Assembly: GCA_034440615.1 (NCBI GenBank)
Contig: JAOTOM010004127.1
Location: 1-64,000, forward strand
Length of the DNA: 64,000 nt
Direction of reading: 5' to 3'
DNA from: Ashinkailepas kermadecensis
Lineage: Eukaryota > Arthropoda > Thecostraca > Neolepadidae
The translations under genes were made by a program, and so were the position numbers. The notes beneath the pieces were generated by a model. The model searched no databases, was not told the origin of the DNA, and saw only the letters and a list, made by a program, of their open reading frames with translations. This document shows, piece after piece, positions 50,480-62,921 of the stretch; position 1 is the first letter of the stretch; each line of letters starts with the position of its first letter.

Positions 50480-50960
50480 CTGTGGCAGCCGTCAGTAGGT
50501 TGCGTCAGCCGTCACAGAACGTGGGCCAGCCGTCACAGAGCTTGTGGCGGCCACCACAGAGCCCGTGTGACAGCCGCCACAGAGCCTGTGTCAGCGGCCA
50601 CAGACTGACTGTGTTCTGACCACTGACACAGCCTGTGTCAGCGGTCAGAAAGTCGAAACAGCCTTTGTCCTCCGCCACAGAGTCAATGGGCTTTATTAGT
50701 CGCGGGTGCGTGCTAGCGGTTAGGGAACTTCTATCAGCCATCAGACAACCGACAGCAAGCCTGTGACAGCCGTCATGGAGTGCGTAACAGCCGTCAGAGG
50801 GCGTGGGGAAGCCGCCAGAGGGAGCGCGGCGGTAGTCAGGGGGAGTGCGGCGATAGTCAGGGGGCGTGGGACGGCCACCAGGGGGAGTGTGGCGGTAGTC
50901 AGGGGGAGTGGGACGGCCACCAGGGCTCTTGTTAGCCGTCAGGAGTATGTGACAACCGTC
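50480..50960. repeat. Diverged repeats based on CAGCCGTCA and GTCAGGGGGAGTG
   Basis: The left part has CAGCCGCCACAGAGCCTGTG-like units. The right part has GTCAGGGGGAGTGCGGC and GGGACGGCCACCAGG units. Antisense open frames with YRRTPPD-like repeats derive from it. Confidence 0.75.
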
Positions 50961-50984
50961 AGATAACTTGTACTGGCCGGCAAG

Positions 50985-51300
50985 GGAACCCAGGGAGGTT
51001 GCGCTAGCCGCTAGGGAGCCCAGGGAGGTTGCACCAGCCGACCAGGGAGCCCAGGGAGGTTGCACCAGCCGGCCAGGGAGCCCAGGGAGGTTGCACCAGC
51101 CGGCCAGGGAATTCAGGGAGGTTGCGCCAGCCGCTGGGGAGCTCAGGGAGGTTGCTCCAGTCAGCCAGGGAGCCCAGAGAGGTTTGCTCCAGCCGCTGGG
51201 GAGCCTATGGAGGTTGCGCCAGCCGCTGGTGAGCCCAGGGACGTTTGCTCCAGACGGCCAGGGAGCCCAGGGAGGTTTGCTCCAGCCGACGGGGCAGCTC
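50985..51300. repeat. 31-bp minisatellite, about 10 copies
   Basis: CAGGGAGGTTGCACCAGCCG plus GCCAGGGAGCC. Unit starts at 51021, 51052 and 51083 confirm the 31-bp period. Confidence 0.92.
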
Positions 51301-51474
51301 AGCGTGGTGAACGCCGCCGTGTCGGTTGCTTTATTGATCATACAGCGGCTGGTGAGATCTCCGATGGCCGTTGTGGCCTGACACTGCAGCCGTGGGCCGA
51401 CTGGGACTGAAACTCTGCTAAGGCCTTGCAGTCCCTAGCCGGCGAGAGCGACAGCAAGAGGAAGAGCGAGAAAG

Positions 51475-52336
<862 letters not shown>

Positions 52337-52339
52337 ATA

Positions 52340-53230
52340 TTAAAAAAAGGTGGAAGGTAGGGAGAAGGAAATATAACAGTGGCAGATGCCAGAGAGGCGG
52401 GGGCAGGGCAAGGCACATACATTTATGATAAGGAGGCGCTGCCTTTGAAGTAGGAATCATGCAACGGTTCGGACAGCCGGGAGCCCTCGGGAGCCTTCAT
52501 CCGTCGTTGAGAGGGAAATTTCACATCTGATCTGAAGTGCATGCGGTCGTCTGAAAAATTCCTAATAATAAGACATCTTTTGATCAGTTATGGTTTATGT
52601 ATTCAATTCCGTTCCCGGGAGAGGAGCTGTAAAAGTTCTGCAATGTCTTCCTGAAAGGAACCCCACTGAAGTAGTCAGATAATTGCGTATGAAATGGCAG
52701 AAATTCAGAAAAGAGACTGAAACTCGCGCAATTGGCCTACCTCTAATAGACGTATGCACAGTTGAAGTGTTCCTCGGCTGAAATTTGGAAAAGTCGATCT
52801 TCTCTAATTGGCATTTGCGTATTTACGACTTTCTTCCGCCGACGTTTATGAAGTTGATTCTTTCTTGGACTCTGACTTGCATCTGTGTATCTGCGTCTTC
52901 CTTTCCCTGGCATGCGAGGGTCTGAATTTTCCTTTGGCTGACACCCTGTACATTGGATTAATACTCGGACTGAGGTACAAGCAGTGATGGTTTCCTCTGG
53001 TTGCATCATGTGTAGCTGAGCTGATACATGGCTTCGGCGAAGTGGCGATTTGCTACTACTCGCACCTGGACGTGAAGGCTTTCATTTGACTGATGTTTCG
53101 ATAATTGCTATTTGCTTCAGCCAACATCACATCATGTGGCGGTAGCCGTGATGAGAAGGCGAACTATGCCTGTGATTGAAGCTCGTGCTCCATTTCTCAT
53201 TTAACGCCCGCGGATTAATCAGCTGGCGTT
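52340..53230. other. No gene recognised
   Basis: Mixed single-copy-looking sequence without conserved coding blocks. Confidence 0.4.
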
Positions 53231-53233
53231 GGC

Positions 53234-53313
53234 GGTACCGAAACAGTTGTTTCTACCGAAACAGTTGTTTCTACCGAAACAGTTGTTTCTACCGAAACAG
53301 TTGTTTCGGTACC
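53234..53313. repeat. Palindromic tandem array bounded by GGTACC
   Basis: Four units of ACCGAAACAGTTGTTTCT (18 bp) lie between GGTACC at both ends. Each unit is itself nearly palindromic (GAAACA-GT-TGTTTC). The whole 80-bp block is therefore almost its own reverse complement. Confidence 0.92.
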
Positions 53314-53437
53314 GTCGGCCGTGAGAGCGTTGCTCGTCCCTGGGCGCTATTTCAGGGTTTCTGTGGCGCGAGATGCATGACAGCTCTGCTCGAAGGCCGA
53401 TACTTGGGAAGCATGCAGGGTCCAAGTTCACCAGGGT

Positions 53438-53679
53438 AAGGGGCGGATCCAGAAACCCTGATGGTGGGGGCATACCTCTGTGCGGGCCACAATTCCCCAT
53501 AAAGGATCGACTGAATGAGACAACTTCCAGGCGATGCACTCGATTGCTTCTGAAGGGGCTCATATTCTACTCAGAGGGTCACCTTTTTCCAGTCAGAGGT
53601 GCACCATATCTCCATGGATATGGAGGGTGGGGGTGCGCCGCATCTTCATGCCCCCGGGCCCAAATTAGATCCACCCCTG
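53438..53679. mobile_element. hAT-type MITE (copy 3, 242 bp)
   Basis: The left end AAGGGGCGGATCCAGA and the reverse complement of the right end (CAGGGGTGGATCTAA) match the termini of the other two copies. Flanking octamers ACCAGGGT (53430-53437) and ATCAGGCT (53680-53687) agree at 6 of 8 positions. No transposase inside. Confidence 0.72.
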
Positions 53680-54133
53680 ATCAGGCTAGAAATGGCCAAA
53701 GGCTGTCGACACAGTTTGGGATTTAGCGGAGAGCCTCGTAAACATTTTGCGTAGTTTTGAGGGGAGGTTTGCTACTCGATAATTATTTTTCTTCTAGCAA
53801 TGCTCCAAGGTGTTCTCCAAATGGTGCATTCTTCCCCGTCCAACTATTTCAGATTTTTAACACGAAGCGTTTCCATAGTAAACATTTTCGTCTGTCCCCC
53901 GAAAAAAAATATGTTCAGGAATTGATTTGTGACAACACAGTTCATTAACGAGTTTAAGTGTCCAATGCGAAAATTCGATCCATTTGGTTTTCATAGAGGA
54001 CAATGCCCGGGAAACTATTCAGAGTATATATTCCCACCAACATCTTCATACAGCCACATCCCGGCGGGCATCCACGGTGGCCGACTTGTACCGGCGCGCC
54101 TTTCCAGATCCGACAGATCAGCGGCTGTCCGGG

Positions 54134-54440
54134 GCGTCCACACAATTCTACCCGGGACGTCCACACAATTCTACCCGGGACATCCACACAATTCTGCCCG
54201 GGACGTCCACACAAATCTACCCGGGACGTCCACGCAATTTTACTCGGGACGTCCACACAATTCTACTCGGGACGTCCACACAATTCTGCCCGGGACGTCC
54301 ACACAATTCTTCCCGTGACGTCTACACAATTCTTCCCGGGACGTCCACACAATTCTGCCCGGGACGTCCACACAATTCTGCCCTGGATGTCCACACAATC
54401 CTGCCCGGGACGTCCATACAATTCTGCCCGGAACGGAATC
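54134..54440. repeat. 23-bp minisatellite, about 13 copies
   Basis: Unit CACAATTCTACCCGGGACGT plus CCA. Each unit contains the palindromes CCCGGG and GACGTC (in GGACGTCC), some mutated. Open frames in both directions follow the array. Confidence 0.95.
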
Positions 54441-54449
54441 CGTTGACGA

Positions 54450-56150
54450 GCGACTGCAGGGCACCATCGGCTGTTTTTAGGAGAGACATAGCGGCTCATC
54501 TGAGCCGGGATCGCGAGAGGTTGTTCACTATCACTGCTGGAGGCAGCGAGCGACCCCCCCTCCGTCGCGGGGCTCCAGGACGACGCCTTAAACCATCACA
54601 GATTGAGGCGTCGGCCGGCCCGAGTTCAGTGATCCAGTGGGTGATCTCTTCCGCCGTTACCACGCCCGTACGTTGTTGGATCCATTGTGATGCATTTTCT
54701 GATAGTTCTTCTCGATACTGCACTGCTGGATACCGTGATGCAATGTTTACACAGAACGCGCCATTGAACTGACGTGTGCAAAGCCCTGACAGCACACCGG
54801 ATGGGGTCTGAACTCGGGCGTGCGGCCGGTGTGGGTGGAGCGGCGGCGCATTTACCGCAACTTCGCCCTCCGACCGGACTGTGGGAGCTTGTGCTGACGC
54901 CCCTGCTCGGCCGTCCCACGAGTAGCGATTGGGCTCGGTGCCGCGGCTGCTGTCGGCCGTGATTCCACCCGGGAATATTTCCGGTGCCGGCGCGCTCTCG
55001 GCCGGCACAGTGCGTTCGCCAGTGCACTCTCCGGCTTCTTCTGCTTCGCTGGGTTTGGCCAGCCAGCCACCATGAGGCGACATGGACCGTAATCTCTCCG
55101 GCTTCGGTCTACAGCGGTCGTGGCGGCGCCCGACCCCGGCCAAGGGCTATCTGGAGTCAGCTCAGCGGCAGCCGTCTCACGTCTCCTCTGGTGGCAGTCG
55201 CGGCACATTTACTCTGTCGGCAGCCGTTATTTGTGACCGATATCGGCGCCTCTAGACGGTCGGCTCTCGACTGCTCGTGATGCATGTGTGCTGTGCCTGA
55301 TGCATCATTCTCCTGACGAATTCCCCAAGCCTCTGCTGTAAAAGCGACCCTTCTGTGAGATGCTTGGACGTTTCTGTATGCCAGGTGCGCAGCGAAGTCG
55401 GTGTTGACAACCGCCTCTGCTGCATTTTGAACAGCAATGCGCGCGTTCGACACGTACGCACGAGTTGCCCGCAGCTCTCGGAGATCGGGTCGGTGTGGGA
55501 ATGCGAACTTTCGCGAGGGCGGTGTTCACATTTGTGAGAGTCGACAACGTACAACTTACAGCAGCAGTTGCTGCTTCCGCTTTGAATGACCCACGTTTGT
55601 TTGAACGACCCATGCGTAGGTGGCTGGCGCTACACGTGTTTCTTCAATTTGGTACCGCCTGCATCTGGGACTGCTGAATCACATGAGTTCGTAGAATATC
55701 GGCCCAACGACCACCAGGCATATCAGCGTGTGTCACACGGGCCATGTACCTGCTTTTGCTAATCAAGAAATCGTTACGAAATCGTAAATCAAGCTAAACG
55801 TTGCACATCATTCAGTGGTATTTACGATTACAGGGCACATTAAAAAAAACATTCAATTGTGGAGAGTTGCAGATAGTTGTATGCTATCAACATAGATGGA
55901 GTAACGTGCCAAGCCTTAAAACTAGGCGGAGACAGCTCTCATTTCGCATGCCAAAGGGCACCTCGTTCCACGCTTGGCCGTAGGAAATGACCACTGACTC
56001 GCTTTGATATTCATGGTCCGAACGTAAAGGATGATATGTGGCTGGGCTGAAGATAGGGAAAGTGACGTTAGAAATGCAGAGCCTGAGATGAGTGACGATC
56101 TCTTGCTGAGTATAAGGCAGGGCTGAAGAACGAGCACGGTAGCAGAAGAT
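54450..56150. other. No supported gene
   Basis: GC-rich to about 55300, then mixed. A 215-codon open frame on the minus strand (54496-55143) has low-complexity composition and no recognised domain. Confidence 0.35.
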
Positions 56151-56152
56151 AT

Positions 56153-56154
<2 letters not shown>

Positions 56155-56250
<96 letters not shown>

Positions 56251-56630
56251 AGGGAGAGGGAGAGGGAGAGGGTGAGGGAGAGAGAGAGGGAGAGGGAGAG
56301 GGAGAGGGAGAGGGAGAGGGAGAGGGAGAGGGAGAGGGAGAGGGAGAGGGAGAGGGAGAGGGAGAGGGAGAGGGAGAGGGAGAGGGAGAGGGAGAGGGAG
56401 AGGGAGAGGGAGAGGGAGAGGGAGAGGGAGAGGGGGAGGGAGAGGGAGAGGGAGAGGGAGAGGGAGAGGGAGAGGGAGAGGGAGAGGGAGAGGGAGAGGG
56501 AGAGGGAGAGGGAGAGGGAGAGGGAGAGGGAGAGGGAGAGGGAGAGGGGGAGAGGGAGAGGGAGAGGGAGAGGGAGAGGGAGAGGGAGAGAGGGGGTGGG
56601 GGGGAGGGGAGGGGAGAGAGAGAGAGAGAC
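56155..56630. repeat. (GA)n passing into a (GGGAGA)n array
   Basis: GA repeats to about 56240, then about 58 GGGAGA hexamers to about 56590 with a few G insertions, then a GGGGAGGGG end. Purine-only on the plus strand for about 475 bp. Antisense Ser/Pro/Leu frames are artefacts. Confidence 0.97.
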
Positions 56631-56639
56631 AGATGGAAG

Positions 56640-57550
56640 CAAAAATGGAGAGGAAATGTCAACCTCCTATCATACCGAACTCTCCTAGTAAGATTGAACA
56701 CAATTCTCGAGAAATCCTCGTGGGGAGAGCGAATTGAGCTACAATAGTTGTGCCGACGCTGCATTCAATTGCTGCGTTCAATGCTTATATCGCTGCGTTC
56801 AATCTGTGGCTTTTGATAGCTTGGTGAACAGCTTTGTAAAAATAGTATTGACGTGGTAGACTCAAATGCCGCAGTGTCGCTCAACAAAATAACGTACAAA
56901 AATATACTTCAGGCTCAGACTGTCTTCAGACTAAAATACCAGATTCATCAACTCTAAAATGGATTGGTGCGTCTGACGTCTGAAAGCTTTGGATTTGTTT
57001 CACATTGGATGCAATCTATCCGGTAGTTAATGAATATGACCTATGACTGAATTACATCTGTAGCACGCGCTACACAACCACACAACACTACACAACGCAC
57101 CGACACTTCGTGTGTTAGATTAGATGATTGATTGCGACCTCATCTGACCCACCGTGACCGACCTGGGCCGAATCCGGCCGACGTCGGCGGCCAATCGGTC
57201 TCGGATCTGTTTCAGAAAGGTCAGCTGTGAGCCGACTGTGGTGACCGGATCGATGTTCGTCAGTCGGAGCGGAGCGGGTCCAGGGCCGGACTGGAGTCGG
57301 GGGTTCAGGGGAAGAGTGGACACGTGGCAAGAGAGGGTCCAGGGCCGAGCTGGTTCAAGGGGCACAGCGGGTCTAGGGGAAGAGTGGATCTACAGGCGGA
57401 GCGGGCCCAGGGATGAAGCGAATCCAGAGGTAAACTTGTGAGTGGAAGATCACCAGCGAAGCTGCCGCTGCAAAGTTTCAGGTCGGTGGTACCGAAATAC
57501 AAAGCTGGTGTTCCGATGCGTAATAAATAAGATGGGTCTCGAGACAGCTG
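56640..57550. other. No gene recognised
   Basis: Mixed sequence. GAGCGGGTCCAGGGCCG-like short repetitions occur at about 57265-57420. Confidence 0.4.
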
Positions 57551-57552
57551 GT

Positions 57553-57650
57553 GGTGCAGCTGTGAACATTGGTGTCGCAGCTGTGAGGTTGGTGCTGCAG
57601 CTGTGAACATTGGGGTTGAAGCTGTGAAAATCGGTGCTGCAGCTGTTCAA
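57553..57650. repeat. ~21-bp tandem repeat, about 4 copies
   Basis: GCAGCTGTGAACATTGGTG units begin at about 57556, 57577 and 57597, then diverge. Confidence 0.8.
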
Positions 57651-58313
57651 GGTCACCACCGCCTCCCGTCTACAGTACCCACGAATGGAAGGAGTGGGGT
57701 CAGAGGAAGCGAAAGACACGACCGAAGACGAAAGACGAAAGAGAAGACAAGAGAAAGCAGACTCGGAGCAACCAAAGACAGAGCACGATGGAAGGGAGAG
57801 CAGGAAACGGCGGCAACAGCAGCCACCATGCACTGGTTTTGAGACCGCCTCTTTTACTGTCGAGCCGAGAGCGGAGACCGGCTCTCCCGTATATCCTGTG
57901 TGGCAGTACTGGGTATATGATGTGCAGATGGTGTATGACCGATATGGTCGGACACGGAGACCGACTCCCCTGTGCACTTATTGCAGTGCTGACAGAAGGC
58001 CGGATGTATGGCGAACAGGGCTGCGAAGGAAGGGTGCGTATGTGGACAATCCACCTGATGTATTTGTGTAGTCGAGTCCATTGTATCTGCCAATCCGGCT
58101 CTACAAGGTCTGATAAGGCTTTGTTTATGCTCGAGCCCACAAGGCAGTCTGTTCATTCGTCACTAAATCCCTATTACCAAGCCATTGGGTGGAATTCACA
58201 CTCCTTGTTGGTGGTTTGCATTGGAGCAGAAGGATGGAGTGATCAAACATTTCACCTGCAGGTGCATAGGCACATATCACGTCAGGGTGACATCAAGACA
58301 AGGTGATGATGAT

Positions 58314-58397
58314 GGTGACGGTGACGGTGACGGTGACGGTGACGGTGACGGTGACGGTGACGGTGACGGTGACGGTGACGGTGACGGTGACGGTGAC
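58314..58397. repeat. (GGTGAC)n hexanucleotide repeat, about 14 copies
   Basis: Uninterrupted GGTGAC units. In the open frame at 58185-58604 they read as alternating Asp-Gly. Confidence 0.96.
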
Positions 58398-58441
58398 AGT
58401 GGCAACGGCAGCGGCAGCGGCAGCGACAGCAGCAGAAAAAG

Positions 58442-58442
<1 letters not shown>

Positions 58443-58507
<65 letters not shown>

Positions 58508-58516
58508 CAGCAGCAC
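58443..58516. repeat. (CAG)n trinucleotide repeat, about 23 copies
   Basis: AGC/CAG repeats with one TAG-containing interruption (frame-dependent) near 58503. They read as poly-Ser in the frame that also covers the GGTGAC repeat. Confidence 0.95.
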
Positions 58517-58609
58517 ATCATCATTAGTGGCAGCAGTAAATTCAGCTACAAGAGAAGCATCGTATGCGAACAAAAAGGCAGCCAGGAGAGAAGACAGGGT
58601 GTGACGTTG

Positions 58610-60940
58610 CCAAGTACCATTGCATGAGGGACAAATAACTTCAGCTGCTCCTGACCATGCAACGATCAAGGAATTACTGATTAACGTTCCAAGATATTAT
58701 AATATGTTCCTCAGACTTGCAGTGATTAAGTCATGCAGATAAACACATAGAGAAAACCACAACAGGAGTGAATTTCGAAAGGGTTGGTCATCTTCATCAA
58801 CGCATTTGTCTATTTTTATGCTAAAAATGAGACGATAGAAAAACGTGGCTTCCACATGAATGCTCTTTGTCCCATGATCCTCCAGACAAAACCGGAACAC
58901 GAGTACCTGGCGTGACAAATTCCCATTCGACTGCCATTCAGAACCACATGCGAGGCGGCGAGAATGCGCATGCCATAAATGACGCACTTCGTACTTCGTA
59001 CTCTATTGTTTCCTGCTCTTTCACTCGGCGATCGATGCGTGTGTATCGATCTCGACAGAAGACGGTGTCCGTCAGTGACGTCATTCGGCTGCCAGCCACG
59101 TCTCCAGCAACTTCTGTGGTCAGTCCGACCTGACGGACGTCCCTCACGCACCCGCAACAATCACAGGCGACGTATTTGGCGCGTGCTTGTCCGGTATTGA
59201 TGGCAGTCTGATGCTGGCCTTCAAAATGCTGACATTGTATGATCATGCCGTGCCCACACGTGGTGGCAACGTAGCCGCGAATCGGCACGTTGTTTGGCCA
59301 GCGATACCGGTTGAAGTGGGTGAGATGTGTTTTTTTTAATGTTCTGAAGTTATCAAAATCCAATTCGCTTTATGAATGTGCATGTTGAATGCAGCGTGCA
59401 GAGCCATCCATTATCAATTCCTAGTATTGTTCTTTTAACTAGGATGAACTTGGCAACAACTTAGCCCTATCCCAGCGGTGCTCTTAATCTGGGCAATCTG
59501 GGCAACCGTAGGAGTAATCTGAATCTGGGAAGAGCACTCTGCAGACGTCGGAATACAATTATAATCGCATTGCGCCTCCTCCTTTTGGAATAGAGGAATG
59601 TAGAGCAGGTAATTTCGAGTGTTCTGATGCGAACCTACCCAAAATCAAGATATGTGTGCTTGTGTATGTGTTCTTAGTCATAAATAGCTCCTGGAGCCGA
59701 AGTGAGCAACGTCACACCTTAGACTGTGTGACAATTGGAGTAATGGTAACAATAAATGGCGAGTAGATATAGCTGCATGAATAGAAATTCACATCCTAGA
59801 ACGCACAGCGATCTCATTTATGAAGGAAATGAGATGCGCTTTGCTCGCAGCGAGTTCGCAAGAACTATCTTTTTCCGTCTCACAAATTGAATTCCGAGTT
59901 TCCGAATCGCTGCTTTCAGCTTGCAAAAACATGTGGGAGGCGCTAGAACCCAACTTCGCCTACAAGAATAAAACAAGAGGTTCAACAGCTTGCTTTGCAA
60001 CACGCTGGTAGCAATAAGAACCAGGGGAATTTTAAATTATGTCCAACAGTGCTGCTTCTACCCATTTTAACTACTTCTAAATGTCTTAGAATATGTTTGT
60101 TCAAAGCGCCAGCCGTGCAGACACAATTATTTCATGACGCACAGCCCTGGATGCACAAAGTTGGGTCAGTCAGCTTTCGAAACTATGCACGACTATAAGG
60201 AGGATTTTGGGGTGCCTTTAGGGAGATAAAATGTCTAAAATTTTACAAAAAAGAGCAAGGCGATTGGCACAGAAATGCATTGGATTTACATCCCAGCTCC
60301 ATTACGTTGCACACATTAAGTGAAATATATCGGAGAGTGCTGCAAGAGCCATATGTAGGGCAGCACATGCTCGTGTCTAGCAATATCATGGCCATGCTAT
60401 AGAAAACTGGTCAGATACGCCACAACGCCGCCCCGCCGATGCGCTCTCGGTGCCAGCTGTTCTCGACTGGCGCGCTTCGGGTCGCGGAGCGCCAGCACGG
60501 ACCGGATCGCCTCCGGCGCTCCACCGCCGCTCGCGTGTCGCCGCTCACCCGGAATGTGTTGCTTCCCGCCAAGATTGCCTTCCCGCCACCGAGCCGGGCT
60601 TGTCCGAGCCCGGCCGTTCAACAAAGCCGCGCGACGGTCCGATCACGCCCGGCCGGCGCCGCACCATTCCCGCGTAAATCGGTAAATTCCCGCGCAAATC
60701 CCATCGCGTCGCCGGCATCGGCTGGGCGGCGCGCCACGGCCACACTGCCCAGTGTCCGCCGCTCGCGGCGCGCGGTCGCCGTCCGAAAAGACGGCGCTTT
60801 ATTCGATGCCTGAAGATTTCCAAAACGCCCATCCAATCTGGTAGCCAGGATCTTCGTCAAGCGAGCGATCGGATGCGCAAGTATTGTCGAAATTCACGAC
60901 ATGATCGTGGTGTGGTGGCGATCTGTTCGGCCGTGGCCAC
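58610..60940. other. No supported gene
   Basis: Mixed sequence, GC-rich at about 60430-60790. Open frames are short and have no recognised domain. Confidence 0.35.
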
Positions 60941-60954
60941 GACCTGTGTGGCAC

Positions 60955-61025
60955 GATGGTATTCCACCAGGTATGCCCACAATGGTACTCCACCATGCAT
61001 GGTCGCAATGGAATTCTACCATTGT
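60955..61025. repeat. ~27-bp tandem repeat, 3 copies
   Basis: CAATGGTACTCCACCATGC-like units (GATGGTATTCCACCAGG, CAATGGAATTCTACCATTG). CCAC and GTGG parts make each unit partly self-complementary. Confidence 0.7.
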
Positions 61026-61029
61026 GGGT

Positions 61030-62165
61030 GCTCTTCACTGTGGCAAGTAGCTGGCCGATCTCTGAACGCTTCTGTTTTGTTCGTGAGAATCATTTCCCGC
61101 CGTCATCTGTCCAATAATGTCTTCGCTGTCGCCTCCGTTAACAATGATGTCCTCGTCTGATCTCTTCCAGCCACTTGATTATGCGACTATTCCCTCTGTG
61201 TATTGTCTCCCCATCGTCACTGCCATTTCCATCAGGTGAAAAAGAAAACAAGTCGCTATCCCAAACAAACTCAACGTAAGCCATTTGTTCACGCTAATGG
61301 CAACACCGTACCGTCTTCACGTCGCAAGTAAGACTTGCACTGACAGATGGGGCCAAGATAACTTTTTGCTTTTCAGCTATGGTCGTTTGCGAGGCTTCAT
61401 TTACCGATTAAGCAACAACTGTTCTAATGTACTGCCTTTGACGTGTTTTTTTTCCGTTGATGTGAAACTATTTTCCTCATGCTCATGGTGAGCAGGATAG
61501 GTTTGAATAACTCTTCTCCATCGCTTCCCCGTCGACATTTCTCTTTTCCACTTCTTTCACCTTTACGGCGGCGGCACAGCCTTACCCAATACTCGGACCA
61601 CACTGACGACACCGTTTTCATCAGCGAAGGCAAGCTCTGCCTTCTGACTCACGAGGGAGGGCAGGCTGCCGGAGGAAAAGGCTGCCGGAAGCGATCCAGC
61701 AGCTGCTCCCAAGAGGCTCACGGTCTACTTTCCGTGCCGCTTCCCTGTGCGCGGTTTCATTTTGTCGCACTTCCCGGGGGAATCTCTAGGTGAGGCACAT
61801 CGATGTGCTCGTGTTCTCAGTGACGCCAAGAGGAGTGCGCGGTGGAGTGCACTGGTCCAGGGGAAGCTTCGAGGAATGAGGATGGAATGGGTATTTGTGT
61901 CTCCCTTGAATGCTTGTGTTAATTTTATCTGTTATTTTCTCTATTAAAATGTGAAGTATTTGAGAATGCCATTTAAATTTTCTGACACTGTGGTGTTATT
62001 CATCATCCATGGGCTGAAGCTTCCCATGTTGTGTTTTGTGCTGTGAGCGGAAACAATGTCATCTAGATATTCCAGAAAAGCGATAAATCTCACAAGGATT
62101 CACGATACCCCTAGTCATTTTGATCACCCTCCACCATGTGAATCTCATAGTATTCATGCATCCTA
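61030..62165. other. No supported gene
   Basis: Single-copy-looking sequence without a recognised coding block. Confidence 0.35.
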
Positions 62166-62170
62166 CTGAG

Positions 62171-62302
62171 TGTCGATGTGGGTATCCACCATTTCCGGAT
62201 ATCCTGGGCTGCCCCCTGGACGGACAACTTGCCTGGTGTCGATGTGGGCATCCACCATTTCCAGATATCCTGGATTGGCCCCCGGATATCCCGGGTTGTA
62301 TT
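62171..62302. repeat. 66-bp tandem duplication
   Basis: TGTCGATGTGGGTATCCACC at 62171 recurs at 62237 with one change. Both copies continue through a CCATTTCCGGATATCCTGG-like segment. Confidence 0.85.
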
Positions 62303-62309
62303 GACTATC

Positions 62310-62920
62310 CTGGATTGCTTCCTGGACGGAGTGCCGTGCAGAAGCGGGTCCAATGTCCCACCCATTCCCGCCGACCCAGCCGCGAAGTTGGAGCTTTTAA
62401 ACCGTGTTCCTCCCAGTGCTGCAGCCGAGATAAGCTTTGTTTGAAATTACGGCGCCTAATTATTGACAGCGACGGCATGAGACCCCGCGAGAAATGGCTG
62501 TCGGTCATGCATCCGCCAAGAAATAGCTGTCTGTCATAGCCCCGCCAAGAATTGCTGTCGCCATGGCCCACTGAGTAGTGTGTAGACAGCGGTCGGTCTG
62601 ATAAACTGTTAGCCAATGTCTGTAACGGGGCTCAGCTGATGTATGAGCAGGAGTAGGGGGTAGTGATCCTTCCCCTGTTCCCACTGTCCAAGTCCTGCAC
62701 TACATGATGGGATTATTACCGAAATCGCAGCCAGATGAATGACATCAGAGTACATCCGGGTCCTCAGAGGTGATCCTTTGTGGCACCCAGTCAGCGACAA
62801 CTCTCACGTCTTCTGCCGGCATAGCGACGACCACCTGCATCTCCCCCGATCGAACTTCGCTGTCTGCGGCTGCATCTAGGTCTGTCATATATGTCTGCTG
62901 CACTATCTGCGGCTGGGGTA
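62310..62920. other. No feature recognised left of the terminal array
   Basis: Short AAATGGCTGTCGGTCAT / AAATAGCTGTCTGTCAT near-repeats occur at about 62493-62540. Otherwise unremarkable. Confidence 0.4.
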
Positions 62921-62921
62921 G

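Noticed and set aside
50505..51341. 278-codon antisense open frame
   Set aside because: Covers two diverged tandem arrays. The peptide repeats follow the DNA units.
54496..55143. 215-codon antisense open frame
   Set aside because: GC-rich sequence with biased composition and no recognisable domain, start context or splice support.
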